A stretch of DNA of 64,000 nt, from positions 1,364,001 through 1,428,000 of the forward strand of contig NZ_BNJG01000002.1 in assembly GCF_016587375.1 (NCBI RefSeq), in the 5' to 3' direction. The notes beneath the pieces are model-generated. The model had not been told where the DNA came from. It did not search any database and saw only the letters and a list, made by a program, of their open reading frames with translations. The stretch is from Ktedonobacter robiniae (GTDB lineage Bacteria; Chloroflexota; Ktedonobacteria; Ktedonobacterales; Ktedonobacteraceae). A program made the translations under genes and the position numbers. This document shows positions 44,739 to 53,640 of this stretch, piece by piece (the stretch's first letter is position 1; each line of letters opens with the position of its first letter).

Positions 44739-45167
44739 CTATGAGCTATTGCGGCGAACAAGCTCCACGACAGGGGTCTTCCTGGTCGTCTTCTTCTCGT
44801 ACTCGGCAGCGCCTGGATGGACTTGCGTCTCCTTGGCATAGAGCTGGTCGCGCTCCCCACCTTCAATAAGCACTGCCGTGGCCTCGAATCGCTCTGTGCC
44901 AAGCTCGACGGTCACCTGTGGATGGGCGACCAGGTTGTGGTACCAGTCAGGGTTCGTCGGCGAGCCACCTTTGGCGGCGAAGATAAACAAGCGCTCGCCA
45001 TCAAGAAGGTACGTAAGTGGGTTGATGCGTTTTTGCCCGCTTTTCGCGCCTGTGGTGGTCAGCAAAAGCAAGGTCACACCCTCAAACGGTCCTCCGACCT
45101 TGCCCCCATGCGTGCGAAATTCCTCGATGATCTGCCGATTCCAATCGTTAAAGTTCGGTTCTGCCAT
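44739..45167 (-). CDS. F420/deazaflavin-dependent nitroreductase-like protein (DUF385)
   Basis: A 142-residue split-barrel protein of the Ddn-type family. Recognisable parts are LLLTTTGAKSGQKRINPLTY, FIFAAKGGSPTNPDWYHNLV and VELGTERFEATAV. Members bind coenzyme F420 and reduce nitro or quinone substrates in Actinobacteria; use of F420 here is inferred. AGAGGAGAATGAT precedes the ATG. A 10-bp dyad (45187-45196/45218-45227) and a MerR-type promoter lie upstream. Confidence 0.9.
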   Translation of the reverse strand: MAEPNFNDWNRQIIEEFRTHGGKVGGPFEGVTLLLLTTTGAKSGQKRINPLTYLLDGERLFIFAAKGGSPTNPDWYHNLVAHPQVTVELGTERFEATAVLIEGGERDQLYAKETQVHPGAAEYEKKTTRKTPVVELVRRNSS

Positions 45168-45307
45168 ATCATTCTCCTCTCATGCATCGAACGATGACAA
45201 TTGCGGTCGTGCTTTGCCATCGTTCGACGAGATCTTTCAAGCTCTCTCCTCGAACCACGAGGTGATGCTCAAAAACTGGCCGATGACGTTTCTCTCGGTT
45301 CCAAAGG

Positions 45308-45338
45308 AGTATATTGGTTCAAGTGAACTTGAAGTCAA
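45308..45338 (-). promoter_or_regulatory. MerR/SoxR-type promoter upstream of the nitroreductase-like gene
   Basis: On the minus strand TTGACT (45338-45333) and TATACT (45313-45308) are separated by 19 bp that hold the dyad TTCAAGTTCACTTGAA. This resembles SoxR-type sites. The gap 45168-45489 holds no gene; a further dyad at 45187-45227 and a hairpin at 45429 lie in it. Confidence 0.7.
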
Positions 45339-45428
45339 GAGGAAAAAGGCTGAATATGATGACGGCATTCACCATCAAGGCGCGTCTTTATTTCCGTAAC
45401 CATTTGTTAAAGGGTCAAGCATAAATAC

Positions 45429-45483
45429 TAAACCTGGGTAAGGTTGTGCTGACCTGAGACCAGCACAACCTTACCCAGGTTTA
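45429..45483. terminator. Perfect 23-bp hairpin after the Nramp-related gene
   Basis: Bases 45429-45451 pair with 45461-45483 around a 9-nt loop, six bases past the stop of the minus-strand transporter gene. Confidence 0.7.
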
Positions 45484-45489
45484 TGACTT

Positions 45490-46827
45490 TTAAAACAGGG
45501 TGATGCCAAAGAGGCTCAGCACCTGGACAATGAGATAGGCAATGCTCAGTAGGCTAACGGTAATCGTCAGGCCATAGGCCAGGATATTGAAGAACCAGCC
45601 ATTAGTGTGCCTCCCCATCAGGCGCTTATCGTTAACCAGGCGCAAGATCGAGAAGAGGATGATCGGCAGCAGCATGCCGTTGAGCAGGTAGAGGTTGAGC
45701 AGGATCTGCACCACGGGCAGATTGGGAAGCATCGCGATTACGACGCTGATGAGAATCAAAGCCGTAAAGAGTCCCCAGAACACGGGCGCCTCGCGCCAGC
45801 GCTTGCTGACCCCATTTTCCAGGCCCAGCGCCTCCGTAATAGAGTAGCAGGTGGAGAGCGGAATCACGCCTGCCGCGAGGAAGGAGGCGCCCAGCAGACC
45901 CAGGGCGAAGATATTGGTCGCGAAGTTGCCCAGAAAGGGTGCCAGCGCGGTGGCGGCCTGGGCGGCATCCATAAGAATGATGCCCTTACCCTTGCTATTG
46001 ACAAAGAGGGTCGCGGCAGTGGCGATAATGATCACGGAGGCGACGACATTGGAGAAGATGGCAGAACTATAAACATCGACGCGCTCATGGTTATACTCAC
46101 GCATACTGACTTCGCGCTCCACTACCGCGCTCTGGACGTAGATTTGCATATAGGGGCTGATCGTGGTTCCCACCGCGGTCACCAGCATCAAGAGATAGCT
46201 GCTATTCAACTGCACCATGGGAACCAGCGTCCCGTGGAGCACCTGTCCCAAATTGGGATGCGCCATAAACGCGGCCACGAAGTAGGCCAGGAAGACCAGG
46301 GTCAGGGCTAGAAAGACTTTCTCTACCCGGGCATATGACCCCTTCACGACCAGCAGCCACAGGAGCAGGCCCGCGCAGGGTGCGCTTATCCAGGCTGGAA
46401 TATGAAAGAGATTGAGCGCAGCGGCGATGCCAATAAATTCAGAGACGATCACGCCACTATTGGCAAGCAGAAAGGCCAGCATGATCAACGCCGTCAGACG
46501 CAGGGGAAAGTTCTCGCGAATGAGGTCCGAGAGGCCCTTGCCGGTGACCGCCCCCATGCGCGTGCACATCTCCTGCACAACAGCCATGCCCAGGGTCAGG
46601 ACCACCATGACCCAGATCATAGAATAGCCGAATTGAGCACCCATGCTGCTATAAGTATAGATGCCGCCCGCGTCATTGCCCGCGCTCGCGGCGACCAGCC
46701 CCGGCCCCAGCATGCCCAGGTAGCGCAACCAGCGGAAAGGCCTGCGCACCCGCCCTCGCCTCAGTGTCTTTCTACCTGCTTTCTTTGGCTGGGGAACCGC
46801 CACCACCAAATCTTTCTGGATATCCAT
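45490..46827 (-). CDS. Nramp-related divalent metal transporter
   Basis: A 445-residue protein with about eleven transmembrane helices. The TM1 metal site has AGNDAGGIYTYSSMGAQFGY instead of the DPGN motif of MntH, and TM6 has GTTISPYMQIYVQS instead of MPH. This pattern places it with Nramp-related transporters, some of which move Mg2+ or other ions rather than Mn2+/Fe2+; the substrate is therefore open. AGGAGG stands 8 bases before the ATG at 46827. It is a single gene with a repeat element in its upstream region. Confidence 0.88.
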   Translation of the reverse strand: MDIQKDLVVAVPQPKKAGRKTLRRGRVRRPFRWLRYLGMLGPGLVAASAGNDAGGIYTYSSMGAQFGYSMIWVMVVLTLGMAVVQEMCTRMGAVTGKGLSDLIRENFPLRLTALIMLAFLLANSGVIVSEFIGIAAALNLFHIPAWISAPCAGLLLWLLVVKGSYARVEKVFLALTLVFLAYFVAAFMAHPNLGQVLHGTLVPMVQLNSSYLLMLVTAVGTTISPYMQIYVQSAVVEREVSMREYNHERVDVYSSAIFSNVVASVIIIATAATLFVNSKGKGIILMDAAQAATALAPFLGNFATNIFALGLLGASFLAAGVIPLSTCYSITEALGLENGVSKRWREAPVFWGLFTALILISVVIAMLPNLPVVQILLNLYLLNGMLLPIILFSILRLVNDKRLMGRHTNGWFFNILAYGLTITVSLLSIAYLIVQVLSLFGITLF

Positions 46828-46841
46828 TGTCTTCACCTCCT

Positions 46842-46964
46842 GCGCTACTTGCGTACGCGCCTACGCGTTTGGGCAACATATAAACACCTATGCGTCGGAG
46901 CAACGCATAAGGACCTATAGTACATAAGCATAGAGCAACGCGTAGGCGTGTACATAAGTAGCGC
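46842..46964. repeat. Large imperfect inverted repeat, family D (~123 bp)
   Basis: GCGCTACTTGCGTACGCGCC at the left matches, inverted, ..GTAGGCGTGTACATAAGTAGCGC at the right; an inner hairpin (TATGCGTC..GACGCATA-like) lies between. It starts 15 bp upstream of the transporter start and thus lies in its leader. Related pieces occur at 17995-18027 and near 20008-20033. The stretch 46965-47366 shows no gene. Confidence 0.65.
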
Positions 46965-47366
46965 TCGCTTACTTGTGGAGAGGTAGAGGTACATTCGTTG
47001 AGGACTGTACCACCTCACGCTTCTCGCTTCTTACCGGATTATTGGCCACGGCAAGCGCGATAGTGAGGTGATAGCGGGGAAATATCGGGAGGGTGATAGA
47101 TCGTGGCTATCAGGTCAGATAGGCGTCTGCCATGGAACAGATGATAACCTCCATAGCTTGCGGAGGTTTACCAGGGTCACCGTCCATACGGACTTTTTTT
47201 CTCCTCTTCATACTGGCGCGCCCGAGGCACGCGCTATTTGTTTCCATTGGCAAAGGAATGCCTGCACGCATCCTCTAGACACAAAACGTTCCAAGCTCAT
47301 CATAGCTATGCTTCCCACAAAAAGTCAAGAGCTTTTGGACGAATAGGCAACAGTAGTGAAGCTAGT

Positions 47367-48545
47367 AGTCAGTCCAGTTTGTTATTGATAACAGGATAGA
47401 GATCATGAAGCTTGTCACGAGCATCGTTGCAGGTAAAGCGCCAGGAAATGGTACAACGCTGAGCATTTCGCTCGGACTCCAAAGTCGCAATGCGTTGACG
47501 TAGCTCAGACAGACTTTGCACCCGACGCGAAAGACAGCCACGGGTAAAAATCCCAATCTCAATTTCAGCCATGTTAAGCCAGCTAGCATGTTTGGGCGTG
47601 TAATGGAATTCGATCCGTTGCAAGAGGCGTCTGGCCTCAGCGGGCTCAAACGTCTCATAGAGAGCCGCAGCGGTATGTGTGTTGAGATTATCCTGCACCA
47701 GACGAATGTACTCAGCGTGCGGATAGGCCTCATCAACGAGCCAGCGGATGCAATGAGCATAATCCCGTCTGGTCCTCTGTTGGGTCATCTCAACGTGACG
47801 CCAGCCTGCAAGCGGCTCCACAAAGAAAAACAGGTTGGCTGTGCCCAAGCGTTCGTATTCATAATCGATGCGTTCCACTTGCCCTGGTTTGGCTGGCACA
47901 GAAGGTCGCACATCGGCCTCTGGAGCCACCAACTTCTCATCGAAGCAGACAGTGGGAGAGTGTGGATCGTCCTCTTCCTCATAGAGGTCGAGGACATCTT
48001 CCATCGTCGCGACAAACTCGGCTCCTACTGTTGGGATGCACCAGTGCTCGTGTTGCCAAGGTTTAAGTTCGTTTTTTTCAGGAGCTGGCGAATGGTTTCT
48101 GGCGAGATGGATTCGGCAAATCCCAGCTCGACAACCTTGCCAGCCAACAATCGCAACGTCCAATGGTCATGCCCATCAGGAGTGGGACTGCATGCAATGG
48201 CAATCAGATGAGCCGCTTGGCTTCCTGTGAGAGCCTGACGACGGCGCTGCTGCCGCTTGTCCTGCAAGACCGCTTCGAGTCCGCCTTGCAGATACAATTG
48301 CCGAACTCGAATGGAGGTATTGCGGCTGATCTGGAAGGTCTCGCAAATCTGCTGATCGGTCCAGCCATCGGCCGCTTTGAGCAAGGCGTGGGCTCGGGTA
48401 AACGTTCTGGCATTGGCTTTGCCTGCATGGATGAACGTTTGCAGCGAGGCACGATCTGTCTCAGTCAACGTGACAGGGATGGGATGTTTCATGGCAAGCT
48501 CCTGGGTTTTTCATGAGTATCTCACCCTTGTCAATTGCTAAATGG
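47367..48545 (-). mobile_element. IS630-type insertion sequence
   Basis: About 1.18 kb. Imperfect terminal inverted repeats can be aligned (left near TCCAGTTTGTTATTGATAAC, right, inverted, near TCCATTTAGCAATTGACAAG). IS630 elements duplicate TA at the target; TA occurs at both ends, but the exact boundaries are uncertain by a few bases. Confidence 0.75.
47369..48492 (-). CDS. IS630 transposase, two frames joined by probable -1 frameshift
   Basis: The first frame (48492-48025) encodes the N-terminal HTH (TDQQICETFQISRNTSIRVR). The second (open from 48163 to 47369) encodes the DDE domain: CFDEKLVAPEADVRPS, VQDNLNTHTAAALYE and FHYTPKHASWLNMAEIEI. They overlap at a run of seven A on the coding strand (48078-48072). 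A -1 slip there gives LLKKNELKPWQHEHWCIP, matching the family. IS630 members are known to use such frameshifts, so the element looks functional rather than broken. Confidence 0.85.
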
Positions 48546-48553
48546 ATTTACTT

Positions 48554-48605
48554 CTAGTAAAAAGGCGATACAGGAAGAAATTCTCCTGTACCGCCTTTTT
48601 ACTAG
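48554..48605. terminator. Hairpin with A/T-run ends
   Basis: CTAGTAAAAAGGCG (48554-48567) pairs with 48592-48605, extended by seven more pairs across one A/C mismatch; loop of 8. It lies between the IS and the sugar ABC operon. Confidence 0.65.
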
Positions 48606-48650
48606 CCTCGCTTAGTGCTGAATTCACCAAATTCGTGAGCGAAAGAGCCT

Positions 48651-48726
48651 GTAGGGTCCATGCTGGCATGGACTGCGAGCGAAGCGACGTTGCGGGCACG
48701 AGAGTCCATGCCAGCATGGACCCTAC
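48651..48726. repeat. Palindromic repeat family E, copy 2 (paired form)
   Basis: Two 24-bp terminal copies of GTAGGGTCCATGCTGGCATG (plus GACT) in inverted orientation enclose a 28-bp spacer; each copy is itself palindromic. The gap 48493-48798 holds no gene and contains this and the preceding hairpin. Confidence 0.75.
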
Positions 48727-48798
48727 ACATCACCGATAAGCTTCTCAACGAAGAAGAGGCCGCTTGCGAACAGGCGGCCTCTAGTGGGGAAGGATATG

Positions 48799-49695
48799 TT
48801 AACCCTTCAAGCCAGTGGTACCGGCAATGCCCTGTACAATCTGTTTCTGAAAACAGAGGAAAACGATCAAGACCGGGATACCGCCCAGAAGAGCAGTAGC
48901 CATAATCTGCGCGTAGCGAATACCAAATGAGGTCTGAACGGTCGCCAACCCTACCGGTAGAGTCATCATATTGTTGTTGGAGATAATGATGAACGGCCAG
49001 AGGAAGTTGTTCCACGAGATCACAAAGGTAAAGATGGCAACTGCGGCGAGGGCGGGCCTGGCAAGCGGCATCCATATGCGCCAGTAGATGCTCAGGCGGC
49101 TGGCGCCATCGAGAAGAGCCGCCTCCTCGAACTCAGCAGGAATGCCATCGAAGTATTGTTTAAGGATGAAGACCGCCACGGGCGAAGCGATCTGGGGCAG
49201 GATAATTCCCCAATAGGTATCGACCAGTCCGAATGACTGCATTTCGGTAAATAGCGGCACAATCAAGATCTGACCCGGGACCATAATACCCGCCAGGATC
49301 ACCCAGAACACGATGCGATTCCCACGGAAGGGGATGCGCGAGAAGGCAAAGGCCGCCAGGCTCGCCAGGAAGATCGTCAGCAGACTGATCAAGCCAGAGG
49401 TCAAGGTGCTATTGAAATACCAGCGCCACATCTGGCTGTTTGCCAGCGTACTGGTAAAGGCATCCAGTGTGAAATGTGAAGAGAGCCAGGTAATTGGAAT
49501 CGTTGTCGTTTCGGTCTCTGGTTTCAGGGAGGTATCAATGGCCCAGAGAAGAGGTAGAATCCAGAGAAGCGCTAAGAGAACGAGGAGTCCAAAAGATGCC
49601 CAGTAGGCAAGCTTATTAGCGCGGCGATAATCATAGGGCTGCCTCGTCGTGCTATTTTCCTTGCTAACCGCTGGTTGTACACTCTGTATGGCCAT
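48799..49695 (-). CDS. Sugar ABC importer permease (MalG type)
   Basis: A 298-residue inner-membrane permease with six transmembrane helices and the EAA loop EEAALLDGASRLSIYWRIWM followed by PLARPAL, which contacts the ATPase. Its start overlaps the stop of the MalF-type gene by one base (TGATG). It is the last gene of a binding-protein/MalF/MalG operon without its own ATPase, so it probably uses a shared MsmX/UgpC-type ATPase encoded elsewhere. Confidence 0.93.
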   Translation of the reverse strand: MAIQSVQPAVSKENSTTRQPYDYRRANKLAYWASFGLLVLLALLWILPLLWAIDTSLKPETETTTIPITWLSSHFTLDAFTSTLANSQMWRWYFNSTLTSGLISLLTIFLASLAAFAFSRIPFRGNRIVFWVILAGIMVPGQILIVPLFTEMQSFGLVDTYWGIILPQIASPVAVFILKQYFDGIPAEFEEAALLDGASRLSIYWRIWMPLARPALAAVAIFTFVISWNNFLWPFIIISNNNMMTLPVGLATVQTSFGIRYAQIMATALLGGIPVLIVFLCFQKQIVQGIAGTTGLKG

Positions 49696-50645
49696 CAGGC
49701 ATCCCTCCTTTGACGGTTGAGCAGAGCAAACTGCCCCAACGAGACCAGTAATACCAGAATAAAGAAGACATAGGACATCGCGGAGGCGAGGCCCATGCGA
49801 AACGAGGTGAAGCCGTTTTCATAAATGTATTGAATGATCGAGCGGGTGGCAAAGTTGGGACCACCGCCCGTCAGCAGATAGGTCTGCGTAAAGAGCTGTA
49901 ACGAGGCGATCACCTGCAAGATAATGATCAAGACGGTCGACCTATTGAGGAGCGGAATAGTGATCCAGCGAATACGTGACCAGGAGCCTGCTCCGTCGAT
50001 ATTAGCGGCTTCCAGGAGCTCCTGGGGAATCTGTTGCATGCCTGCGAGATAGAGCACAAAGTTAAAGCCGACGGTCCACCAGGTGGTGAGAATGACGACA
50101 GCGATCATCGCCACGTGGGTATCTGTCAGCCATGGGACCTCTTTTAGTCCAAGGGAGGTCAGGGTTCCATTGATCAGGCCGAAGCCGGGTTGGTAGAGCC
50201 AGCCCCAGATCAGTGTGACCACCGAAACCGGCAGAATGAAGGGCGCGAAGAAGATGGTACGGAACAACGATTGGGCCGGAATAGCGCGATTCACCAGTAA
50301 CGCCAGGAGCAAGGCGATAATCACCAGGATCGGTGTGCTGATGACGGTAAAAACAATGGTTGTCCACAGCGAGGACCAGAAGGCCGGATCACCTATGAGT
50401 TCCTGGTAGTTTGCCAGGCCCAGAAAATTGGAGACCCCCTTGCCGCCGATGGTCCAGTTAAAGAAGCTCATCCGAAAGCCGAGAATGACCGGCCAGACTA
50501 AGAAAACGACATAGATGAGTAGAAATGGAAGCACAAAGCCAAAGCCCACCAGGTCGATACGGCGGCGCTGAGCCTTTTTGCTCTCAATCTGCTGCTGGCT
50601 CGGCGTTCCTACGCTCACGTCTCTTTGTATTGATACGTCCGACAT
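49695..50645 (-). CDS. Sugar ABC importer permease (MalF type)
   Basis: A 316-residue permease. The EAA loop is QELLEAANIDGAGSWSRIRW and ITIPLLNRSTV follows. Six transmembrane helices, starting with VGFGFVLPFLLIYVVFLVWP. AGAGGAGAAACG precedes the ATG at 50645; an in-frame ATG five codons earlier lacks a site. With the MalG partner it forms the channel for the sugar bound by the preceding lipoprotein. Confidence 0.93.
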   Translation of the reverse strand: MSDVSIQRDVSVGTPSQQQIESKKAQRRRIDLVGFGFVLPFLLIYVVFLVWPVILGFRMSFFNWTIGGKGVSNFLGLANYQELIGDPAFWSSLWTTIVFTVISTPILVIIALLLALLVNRAIPAQSLFRTIFFAPFILPVSVVTLIWGWLYQPGFGLINGTLTSLGLKEVPWLTDTHVAMIAVVILTTWWTVGFNFVLYLAGMQQIPQELLEAANIDGAGSWSRIRWITIPLLNRSTVLIIILQVIASLQLFTQTYLLTGGGPNFATRSIIQYIYENGFTSFRMGLASAMSYVFFILVLLVSLGQFALLNRQRRDA

Positions 50646-50713
50646 CGTTTCTCCTCTCATTGACTACAGTGTCAGCGGGATTCCTGCCGCATGAGATAGC
50701 TATGCACGCACGA

Positions 50714-52075
50714 TTAAAATGGCGGCGTAATTTTCAGTAGCTTATTGATTGCGCCCGTAAACTGGTCCAGAGCTTGTTGTGGTGTGAATTGTCCAGCCAG
50801 AAGAGATTGGAAGGCCGACCCGGCCTGAGTCTCCAATTCAGAGGCGGAGCCGCTGAACCAGGCAATGGGATCAACGACCGCGTGAGCGGCTGCGTCGGCA
50901 TAGTTCGACTGTGGTTGGAGCTGTTTATACTCTGTGCTATCGGTGATGGGCAGATAGGCGGGGATATGGCCTCCCTGAGCCCAAGTCAGGCTGTCTTTCA
51001 GCATAAAGGCGATAAACTCTAGCGCAGCCTTGCGCTGCGCTGGATCAACCTGTATCTGGTGTGGAAGGATGAACGCATGTGAGTCAGCCTGGGCGCGATT
51101 CAGATCAAAGACTTTAGGGAGAGGTACCATGTTAAACTTCAGATCTTTCTGGGGTAAGAACGTGGAGACCTCCCACTCGCCATTCCAGTGAAAGGCGGCC
51201 TTCCCGCTACCAAAGGCCGCAACCGCGCCAGCATAATCTAGCGTGGAGGATGCCACCTTCTCTTTTTGCGTGAGATCGGACATGAATTGGAGCGCCTGGA
51301 TGGCCTTAGCATTGTCTATCGTTAATTGACGTCCATCCGCTGATAGTACCTCGCCTCCGAGCTGTGAATAGAGCGAATAGAAGACACGCCAGGGAGTAAC
51401 ATCCTGCGTATCAACCGCCAGGCCTAAATAATTGGTGATTTGCCTGGTACGCTTAAAGGCATCCATGACGGCCTCCGCCCCCTCCAACGGTTTGAGCGTA
51501 CCATCAGCATTCAGCAAGCCAGCTTTTGCACAAATATCCACGTTGTAATACATCACAAAGGGATGGGTATCCAGTGGAATCGCGTACAGCTTGCCGTTAT
51601 ACTGCGCCCGCTTCCAGATATCGGGGAGGAAACGATCTTCGGTAATGCCTACCTTCGCTAACTCGTCCAGATCAAAAGGATCGAGCAGATTATTTGCGGC
51701 ATAGAGTGGTACCCGCGTCATATGCGAGACACCCACATCGGGAGGACGCCCCCCCGCCGCGGCCATCGCCAGTTTGGTATAGTATGGCGCCCCCCATGAG
51801 AGTGTGACCGCCTCCAACTGGACATCTGGACGAGACTTGCGGAAGTTATCTTCCATCTGCTCCATACGCACACCATCACCACCGCCGAACAGGTTCCAAA
51901 AGGTGAGACTGGCGCCTGCGCTGCCTGGAGTCGCGCAGGCATTAAGCGCCGCAAGCGCGGTACTCCCTCCGATACCTAACGCGACCGCGCGCTCCAAAAA
52001 GTGGCGACGAGTCATGCCTTGCGCGGGTGTAGGCATTGTCGCACTCGGCAACCGCCCATCCTGCTCTGAGAACAT
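50714..52075 (-). CDS. Sugar-binding lipoprotein of the ABC importer
   Basis: A 453-residue extracellular solute-binding protein (family 1). The start MTRRHFLERAVALGIGGSTA carries a twin-arginine-like motif, and ALNAC forms a lipobox, so it is probably a Tat-exported lipoprotein. Fold landmarks include LTFWNLFGGGDG, YAIPLDTHPFVMYYN and AAFHWNGEW. CAGGAGGG precedes the ATG at 52075. The promoter and operator are at 52464-52507. An arabinose-containing oligosaccharide is inferred as substrate from the shared operator with a GH51 gene. Confidence 0.92.
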   Translation of the reverse strand: MFSEQDGRLPSATMPTPAQGMTRRHFLERAVALGIGGSTALAALNACATPGSAGASLTFWNLFGGGDGVRMEQMEDNFRKSRPDVQLEAVTLSWGAPYYTKLAMAAAGGRPPDVGVSHMTRVPLYAANNLLDPFDLDELAKVGITEDRFLPDIWKRAQYNGKLYAIPLDTHPFVMYYNVDICAKAGLLNADGTLKPLEGAEAVMDAFKRTRQITNYLGLAVDTQDVTPWRVFYSLYSQLGGEVLSADGRQLTIDNAKAIQALQFMSDLTQKEKVASSTLDYAGAVAAFGSGKAAFHWNGEWEVSTFLPQKDLKFNMVPLPKVFDLNRAQADSHAFILPHQIQVDPAQRKAALEFIAFMLKDSLTWAQGGHIPAYLPITDSTEYKQLQPQSNYADAAAHAVVDPIAWFSGSASELETQAGSAFQSLLAGQFTPQQALDQFTGAINKLLKITPPF

Positions 52076-52463
52076 AACTATTTCCCTCCTGAGGTCTTGC
52101 ACAACGACGTACATGTGATCCTACATCAGACGATGATAAAACGATACTGATGGAATATAAAAAAAGCCCTGGCTTCCATATGCCGTGCAAAATGCTTACA
52201 CGGCGCTAGAGCACCAGGAGGATAGGCGTTAACGTTAGTCGAGCAATATATATAACCCATGCAAGAGAGCTAGAATGTGTGTGCGCGCCAGGCTGGCGAT
52301 GGGGAAAGGCAGGTGCATATCCATAGAAAGGATGGCGAGGAAAGGATGATTTCACAGCAGTGTGTCCTTTCTAGTTTTACCTTCTGCGCTATCTGGCTAT
52401 ATATCAAGCTAATGAATGAAAACTAGGAAGAGATGCATCAGGATCAACACCTTCGTTAATTTA

Positions 52464-52507
52464 TTTGCAACGTTGCAAACATAACATATAAAATTTATGC
52501 TTGTCAA
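52464..52507 (-). promoter_or_regulatory. Promoter and LacI-type operator of the sugar ABC operon
   Basis: On the minus strand TTGACA (52507-52502) and TTATGT (52484-52479) are 17 bp apart, and the perfect palindrome TTTGCAACGTTGCAAA (52464-52479) directly follows. The leader to the first gene is about 390 bp. The rest of the gap 52076-52584 shows nothing further. Confidence 0.85.
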
Positions 52508-52584
52508 TAGTTTGCGCGCACATTTGCAGTGATGAGGGAAAATGATGGATGGCAAGCCAAAATTTGGAGGAAGTACCTAAAGGT

Positions 52585-53616
52585 TTAGCCTTTCATGGTA
52601 CTCTCGCGGATGACCAGGTGGCAAGGCACTTCAACGCGCTCAGGTGGCCCATTGCGTGTGCCATGGATACGACCAAGTAGGAAGGCAACCGCCAGGTCAC
52701 CAATCCTTTCTTTATCAGGCGCGATAGTCGTGAGCGCAGGGACGGCATAGCGACTATCTTCGATATCATCAAAGCCGACAACGGCGATATCTTCAGGCAC
52801 GCGATAGCCTGCCTCATAGACCACGCGCAAAACGCCTAATGCCAGGTGATCATTAAAGCAGAAAATTGCGTCGGGGGGATCATCCAGCGACAGCAAATAA
52901 CGCATGGCGCGCGCGCCAGTGCTGCGGCTATACACAGGCAGGCCACGAATAATCAGGTGAGGATCGATGGGCAAGCCTGCCTGTGTGAGTGCTTCAGTAT
53001 AGCCACGCAGGCGTAGGCGAGAGGTTTCGGTCTCGTGTGCGTTTGTCTCCTGCATCCCAAGAGCCGCAATGCGTCGCCTACCTGTGGCAATGAGATGCTG
53101 GGTTGCCGTACGAGCAGCAGAGACATTATCGTAGGTAACGTGATCATAAGGCACATCATAGATGCGATCACCCAGCAGCACCACGGGGATCGAGCCTACG
53201 CGTGGCTGGAGATCTTCTGGCTCCAGGGCCAGGGGACTCAGGATAACCCCATCAATCAAATGAGGAGTTAAGCCCTTGAGCACGGCTCGCTCGTTGTCGC
53301 GTTTCCCCTGTGTATGATCGATAAGCACAGTATAAGAGCGTGTCGCGGCTGCGCTGATAATCGCATTGGCGATCTCGGAGAAATAGACATTGCTGATGTC
53401 AGGAATAGCAAAGGCCAGAAGCTGTGAATGGCCTTTACGTAAGTAGCGGGCAGAGAGGTTTGGCTGATATTGCAGCTCTTCGATGGCTGCCTTGACGCGC
53501 TCACGCACTTCAGCAGTGACGTAGGGGTAATCATTGACGACATTTGAGACGGTGCGGATTGAAACCCCAGCTTTGAGGGCAACATCCTTTAATGTGGCAG
53601 CCAAAGAGCATCCCAT
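52585..53616 (-). CDS. LacI-family repressor of the arabinoside regulon
   Basis: A 343-residue LacI/GalR regulator. The HTH is TLKDVALKAGVSIRTVSNVV, the hinge helix region is YQPNLSARYLRKG, and the periplasmic-binding-like domain has IPDISNVYFSEIA, DGVILSPLALE and FDDIEDSRYAVPALTTI. It lies between the ABC operon and the GH51 gene, both preceded by the same 16-bp palindrome, so it very likely binds that site and is relieved by a pentose or oligosaccharide. The ATG at 53616 has only a weak ribosome site. Confidence 0.93.
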   Translation of the reverse strand: MGCSLAATLKDVALKAGVSIRTVSNVVNDYPYVTAEVRERVKAAIEELQYQPNLSARYLRKGHSQLLAFAIPDISNVYFSEIANAIISAAATRSYTVLIDHTQGKRDNERAVLKGLTPHLIDGVILSPLALEPEDLQPRVGSIPVVLLGDRIYDVPYDHVTYDNVSAARTATQHLIATGRRRIAALGMQETNAHETETSRLRLRGYTEALTQAGLPIDPHLIIRGLPVYSRSTGARAMRYLLSLDDPPDAIFCFNDHLALGVLRVVYEAGYRVPEDIAVVGFDDIEDSRYAVPALTTIAPDKERIGDLAVAFLLGRIHGTRNGPPERVEVPCHLVIRESTMKG

Positions 53617-53640
53617 TCTTTAATTTCAGCGAATTTCTTC

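Noticed and set aside
46842..46964. Leader of the Nramp-related gene considered as a metal riboswitch
   Set aside because: The sequence is a symmetric inverted repeat whose ends recur elsewhere in the window; no Mn (yybP-ykoY) or M-box landmarks were seen.
47516..48211. A 231-codon plus-strand frame within the IS
   Set aside because: It runs antisense to the IS630 transposase and has no features of its own.
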